DNA from: Bdellovibrionaceae bacterium UBA1609 | GTDB lineage: Bacteria > Bdellovibrionota > Bdellovibrionia > Bdellovibrionales > UBA1609 | Reading direction: 5' to 3' | Length of the DNA stretch: 64,000 nucleotides | Assembly: GCA_002321895.1 (NCBI GenBank) | Contig: DCMZ01000008.1 | Location: forward strand, 388,241 to 452,240 | In this document: one piece after another, positions 60,947-64,000 of the stretch | Layout: every line of letters begins with the position of its first letter | How positions within the stretch are numbered: the stretch's first letter is position 1 | The notes under the pieces: model-generated | The model's database searches: none | Seen by the model: the letters and a program-made list of their open reading frames with translations, nothing else | Told to the model about the DNA's origin: nothing | Translations under genes and position numbers: made by a program

Positions 60947-61522
60947 GTGATTTTTAAGAGCCGAGCTAAAAAAATAATATTAGTATTTTTGTGGTTGGTT
61001 TTTTTCACCACAAATGCACATGCTCTCACCATGTGTCGGCATATGTTTAAGCCCTATTCTGTAAAAGAACTTTTGGGCTACACGGGGTACCTGCAAAATC
61101 TTGGTCCGGAGAAAACAGTACTTAAGAAAAACTTAGGTCAGGTGATGTGGTTTATACAAAACTCTACTTTTCATACGGCTTACCAAAAACGTCGAATTTT
61201 TGAAGTGGCTATAAATCATGTGCGTAATGTGGTTCAGTTTGTGGCAACACCATTTGTAATTGATGGTCCTACAAAAGGAATTGCCTACATAGGTGCATTT
61301 CCATCGAATGAATTTAAATCTATTTTAGTTGTTTTCAATTCTGGTAAGGTTGAAAAAGTTCATGCGACGCAAGAAATGATCGATGCTGCGAATCGTGAAA
61401 GATCACATGACTACTATCGAATAGATTCAGGAAATCCCTTTTACGACCGGACAGTAGAAGCAGAGGTGAATCGGCAAATCTATCGAAATGAATCGAAAGG
61501 GGATTTGGTTCTGCCTATGTAA
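60947..61522 (+). CDS. exported protein, paralogue 1 of a tandem family
   Basis: A 191-residue exported protein of a family I do not recognise, first of three tandem copies. The GTG start follows AAGGA; a signal peptide ends near residue 24 (VFLWLVFFTTNAHA). The mature part begins LTMCRHMFKPYSVKELLGYTGY, and later has ATPFVIDGPTKGIAYIGAFPS and DSGNPFYDRTVEAEV. The one mature Cys is close to the cleavage site. It starts directly after the oxygenase-like gene. Confidence 0.62.
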   Translation: MIFKSRAKKIILVFLWLVFFTTNAHALTMCRHMFKPYSVKELLGYTGYLQNLGPEKTVLKKNLGQVMWFIQNSTFHTAYQKRRIFEVAINHVRNVVQFVATPFVIDGPTKGIAYIGAFPSNEFKSILVVFNSGKVEKVHATQEMIDAANRERSHDYYRIDSGNPFYDRTVEAEVNRQIYRNESKGDLVLPM

Positions 61523-61543
61523 AATCAGAATCAGGGATATTAT

Positions 61544-62101
61544 ATGAAGCGAGTTATAATTTTTTATTTTTTTGTAAGCTTGATGTGTGTAGAGAGTCAT
61601 GCACTCACTATGTGCCGGCATATGTTTAAGCCCTATTCGGTGAAAGAGCTTTTGGGCTACACGGGGTATCAACTTAATAACAGGCCAAAATCTACAGTTG
61701 TTAAACAAAATTTAGGCCAGGTGATTTGGTTTCTAAAAAACTCTCCCTTTCATAGTGCTTACCAAAAACGGAAACTTTTTGAGCAAGCCGTTGAGGACGT
61801 GAGTAGCGGTGCTGATTTTATCGCCTCACCATTTGTTATTGAGGGCCCCCAAAGAGGAATTGCCTATTTAGGTACTTTTCCATCAAAAGTCTTTAGGTCC
61901 ATTTTGATTATTTTTGATTCGGGTCGGATGGAAAAGATCTTCGCCACTGCGGAATTGTTAGAGGCCGCGAACCGTGAAAGGTCACGGGATTATTATCGGA
62001 TAGATTCAGAAAATCCTTTTTATAGCCGTAAAGTGGAAGAGCTTGTCAATCAGCAGCTCTATAAGAGTGAGGCTATCGGGGAGCTGGCTATACCAATGTA
62101 G
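61544..62101 (+). CDS. exported protein, paralogue 2 of a tandem family
   Basis: A 185-residue exported protein, closest copy to paralogue 1: 17 residues of the mature start (CRHMFKPYSVKELLGYT) are identical and the DNA there is nearly identical too, so the duplication is recent or under conversion. The signal peptide is VIIFYFFVSLMCVESHA. Conserved blocks ASPFVIEGPQRGIAYLGTFPS and DSENPFYSRKVEELV follow. No enzymatic motif is visible. Confidence 0.62.
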   Translation: MKRVIIFYFFVSLMCVESHALTMCRHMFKPYSVKELLGYTGYQLNNRPKSTVVKQNLGQVIWFLKNSPFHSAYQKRKLFEQAVEDVSSGADFIASPFVIEGPQRGIAYLGTFPSKVFRSILIIFDSGRMEKIFATAELLEAANRERSRDYYRIDSENPFYSRKVEELVNQQLYKSEAIGELAIPM

Positions 62102-62122
62102 ATATTGGTTCAGAGTTGCTTT

Positions 62123-62659
62123 ATGAAGCGAATTTTATTTTTATATATTCTTATAGGCTTTATTTGTGTAGAGAGCCATGCGGTTTCCATATGCCGGCAT
62201 GTATTTGAGCCCTATACGGTGAAGGAATTACTCGGATATTTTGGGAAGGACTTTAGGCGGCCCCCATTAGAGGATGAAATCCTTGAAAATATGAACGCGG
62301 TAATGAAGTTTATTTCTTTGCATCCAGATTTAACGGGGCGAGAGAAAAGAAAGATTTTTGAAGAGGCCGCAGCATATGTTAACGAATTCGATCATTTTAT
62401 TGCCACTCCATTTAGGCTCGGTGGCAATAATCCCGGTATTGCCTATGTGGGAAGTATTTCATTAATTGAATTTAGAACTTTGCTTGTCATTTTTGATTCA
62501 GGACGAGTGGATAAGGTTCATGCCACCTCAGAAATAGTAGGGATAGCCAATGAGTATCGGGAAAACAACGAACTGTATATGGACTCTGAAAACCCTTTTT
62601 ATAATACACGTATTGAGGAGGCTATAAGACATCAGCTTCTTTTACGCTGGGCCCATTAA
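62123..62659 (+). CDS. exported protein, paralogue 3 of a tandem family
   Basis: A 178-residue exported protein, the most diverged of the three copies. ATG 62123 is chosen because the signal peptide starts there (MKRILFLYILIGFICVESHA); a TTG at 62105 is in frame. The mature start SICRHVFEPYTVKELLGY and the blocks ATPFRLGGNNPGIAYVGS and DSENPFYNTRIEEAI are shared with copies 1 and 2. Its stop overlaps the convergent Tat-protein stop (TTAA). Confidence 0.6.
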   Translation: MKRILFLYILIGFICVESHAVSICRHVFEPYTVKELLGYFGKDFRRPPLEDEILENMNAVMKFISLHPDLTGREKRKIFEEAAAYVNEFDHFIATPFRLGGNNPGIAYVGSISLIEFRTLLVIFDSGRVDKVHATSEIVGIANEYRENNELYMDSENPFYNTRIEEAIRHQLLLRWAH

Positions 62660-63003
62660 GGGCAGGAATAAGTTCCACTAGCGATACCGCCCCAGCCCGT
62701 GACAGGATCATCAACACAAGAACTTAGGGCGCAATTGTTACTGGAAGTACCTCCACAGAGTGTGGCTTGGTCTGCGCAGTCGGCATTGCATCCATCAATA
62801 GCGTCCGGGCAGAAGGCCATATCTCCTTTACCGATGCTATCATAGGAGCAAGCATGAACTGTTTTTGCACCAGCAACCGGAAAGAAAGAGTTCTGAGAAA
62901 TATGAGAGATAAAATAAGTGCTGCCACTCACTTGGATCAAAGTGGCTTTTGAAAGACTACTCATAACTTGTTTTAAAAACTTTCTTCTTCCATATTTTGC
63001 CAT
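62656..63003 (-). CDS. small Tat-exported cysteine-rich protein
   Basis: A 115-residue protein. The N terminus GRRKFLKQVMSS carries a twin-arginine motif (RRxFLK), and a moderately hydrophobic stretch follows. The C-terminal 65 residues hold eight Cys (HAC, FCPD, GCNADC, LCGG, NCALSSC, SCP), with many Gly, Ser and Asp. Tat export implies folding or cofactor binding in the cytoplasm. It lies 3 bp after the gene at 63007-63363, so the two form an operon. No family recognised; a metal-binding or redox role is an inference. Confidence 0.55.
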   Translation of the reverse strand: MAKYGRRKFLKQVMSSLSKATLIQVSGSTYFISHISQNSFFPVAGAKTVHACSYDSIGKGDMAFCPDAIDGCNADCADQATLCGGTSSNNCALSSCVDDPVTGWGGIASGTYSCP

Positions 63004-63006
63004 AGA

Positions 63007-63363
63007 TCACTTTACTTTCTTTTGGGTTGCTGACTCTATTTTGCTTTTGATATATGCATTTTTGAATTGTAGGCCCACTCGACTTTTAAATACACGAATG
63101 AGGTAGTCCATAGAAGATTTGTCGAGGTTTCTCGTTAGTGCTTTTATGAGACGTTCCGTCTTCTCTAATTCCCTTTTTCTGTATTCGACCACTCGAGGAT
63201 TTTTTGTTTCAGAGATTTTTTTGAGTTGATCGCTTTTGGATGTGATTAAACCCATGTTAACTAACATTGTCTCGACCTCCAAAGGTCGTGGTGTAGATGC
63301 TTCCACTTGGCCAAAGGCCATAAAGGAAAGTAGTGCTGAGAAAAGTAAAGGTAAGTAATACAT
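63007..63363 (-). CDS. small exported helical protein
   Basis: A 118-residue exported protein. The signal peptide is MYYLPLLFSALLSFMAFG (cleavage near QVEA). The mature part is basic and helical (KKISETKNPRVVEYRKRELEK). ATG 63363 has TAGGA eight bases upstream; the TTG at 63366 is also in frame. It precedes the Tat cysteine-rich gene by 3 bp. No family recognised. Confidence 0.55.
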   Translation of the reverse strand: MYYLPLLFSALLSFMAFGQVEASTPRPLEVETMLVNMGLITSKSDQLKKISETKNPRVVEYRKRELEKTERLIKALTRNLDKSSMDYLIRVFKSRVGLQFKNAYIKSKIESATQKKVK

Positions 63364-63536
63364 CAATGGTCCTAATTGGTCCTCGCGACCTCATAGGCAA
63401 ACGTTATGAGCATAAAACTTGGTTGTAAACTGGATTGTCTTCTTATGCTTACTTAGCACAACTAGTTATGACCTTGGTCGAGATGGCGTAAAAGGCGCTC
63501 AGGGTAGGCTACCCCTTGGATGCGGTGTGTGGAAAT

Positions 63537-63569
63537 AAAAAAAAGAGCTCACGAGGAGCTCTTTTTTTT
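63537..63569. terminator. bidirectional rho-independent terminator
   Basis: A 14-bp stem: eight A then GAGCTC (63537-63550) and GAGCTC then eight T (63556-63569), with a 5-nt loop. The T run after the hairpin on each strand makes it work in both directions; on the minus strand it ends the Lys-rich gene. Confidence 0.85.
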
Positions 63570-63594
63570 GCTGAATGCTAATGAGTTGGCGAAA

Positions 63595-64000
63595 TCAGAA
63601 ATAACCTTCATCGTCACCATCATCATTCATATCGTCAAAGTTATCTAACAAATCATCTTCTTCAAAATCGTCTTCCATATCATCATCCATGGAATCCTCT
63701 TGAGCATCAAAGCTTACAAATTGAGTCTCTGAATCGTCGTCAGAAGAAACAATATCATCTGTATTCACTTCGGCGAGTAAATCATCAGAAGAGTTAGTGC
63801 TTTTGTCTCTATAATCTTCCGCTTTGAAAAGGTCGGCAGATGCCACAGTTGGAGTGATCACTTCAGCACTAGTGATTTCACTCAACTCAGGGGCTTTTGG
63901 TTTAGCCGCTTTTTTTGGCTTGCTAGCAACCTTCTTTTTTGTCGTCGATTTTTTAGTTGCCGCTTTCTTAGTGGTCTTCTTTGTGGCTTTCTTTTTAGTG
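63595..64000 (-). CDS. Lys/Ala/Thr-rich protein with acidic tail (5' end outside window)
   Basis: The reading frame runs off the right edge with no stop, so the gene is partial; the last 135 codons are here. The first 38 are a histone-H1-like run of KK, AA, TT and PK (for example TKKKATKKTTKKAATKK), followed by a normal stretch and a strongly acidic tail (DDDMEDDFEEDDLLDNFDD). A basic repeat next to an acidic tail is found in some DNA- or RNA-polymerase-binding proteins and in FYDLN-acid (TIGR02300) proteins; the identity cannot be settled without the N terminus. A bidirectional terminator lies 26 bp after it. Confidence 0.65.
   Translation of the reverse strand, partial: TKKKATKKTTKKAATKKSTTKKKVASKPKKAAKPKAPELSEITSAEVITPTVASADLFKAEDYRDKSTNSSDDLLAEVNTDDIVSSDDDSETQFVSFDAQEDSMDDDMEDDFEEDDLLDNFDDMNDDGDDEGYF

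Noticed and set aside
62656..63003. RiPP precursor peptide
   Set aside because: Eight Cys and a Tat signal, but no modifying enzyme nearby and no short core/leader structure.

Overview
The window looks like chromosome of a predatory or predator-related bacterium of the Bdellovibrionota. The basis is a regulator of the TIGR02147 family (known mainly from Bdellovibrio and Fibrobacter), a Myxococcus-type gliding cluster (AglR/Q/S motor plus Glt-like envelope proteins), many short secreted proteins with no recognisable family, GYF-domain proteins and FliA-type promoter motifs. Genes are dense and often joined by ATGA overlaps. I found no rRNA, tRNA, CRISPR array, insertion sequence or prophage.

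Layout. 1-4378: the end of an AddB-like nuclease and complete AddA, the recombination-repair helicase-nuclease. 4403-7370 (minus): a TIGR02147 regulator overlapping a secreted-protein gene, two more exported proteins. 7525-8951: a monoacylglycerol-lipase-like hydrolase and a lipoprotein. 9086-12880: a two-gene signalling pair in which both proteins have lost canonical catalytic residues. 12888-22944: alanine racemase, an MCE/Mla lipid transporter (mlaE-F-D), purH, a GYF/TPR membrane protein, a YhaM-like exoribonuclease and an RsmI-family methyltransferase. 23102-28019: a secreted protein, a Nudix hydrolase, a HAD phosphatase and a PhnD-C-E type transporter.

28328-41000 is the gliding region. 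A GYF-GYF-PilZ protein precedes an H+-channel motor (one ExbB/TolQ-type and two ExbD/TolR-type subunits), then large TPR proteins, a TPR lipoprotein (GltE-like), an FHA/TonB-like protein (GltG-like), an outer-membrane barrel, another TPR protein and a coiled-coil protein. A near-consensus FliA (sigma-28) promoter sits in the middle, so the outer-membrane part may be co-regulated with motility genes. A secreted subtilase follows on the other strand.

43057-53024: complex I genes for the peripheral arm only (nuoB, CD, E, F, G, I) with no membrane-arm subunit, then an unknown protein, a flippase-like membrane protein, mgtE and recO. 53026-58438 (minus): a periplasmic TPR protein ending in a predicted outer-membrane barrel, a FecR-domain exported protein with a second FliA-like promoter, a GmhB-like phosphatase without zinc ligands, a 140-bp near-perfect palindrome and a XerC-type recombinase. 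58631-64000: a sigma-54 activator, then an island of small exported proteins: a possible 2-oxoglutarate/Fe oxygenase-like protein, three tandem paralogues of an unknown family and a Tat-exported cysteine-rich small protein. The right edge cuts a Lys/Ala/Thr-rich protein with a strongly acidic tail.

The best candidates for something undescribed are the secreted-protein island at 59752-63363, the degenerate signalling pair at 9086-12880, the FecR/TPR-barrel pair at 53026-56481 and the palindromic element at 57269-57408. All functional assignments are from reading motifs; no database search was run.
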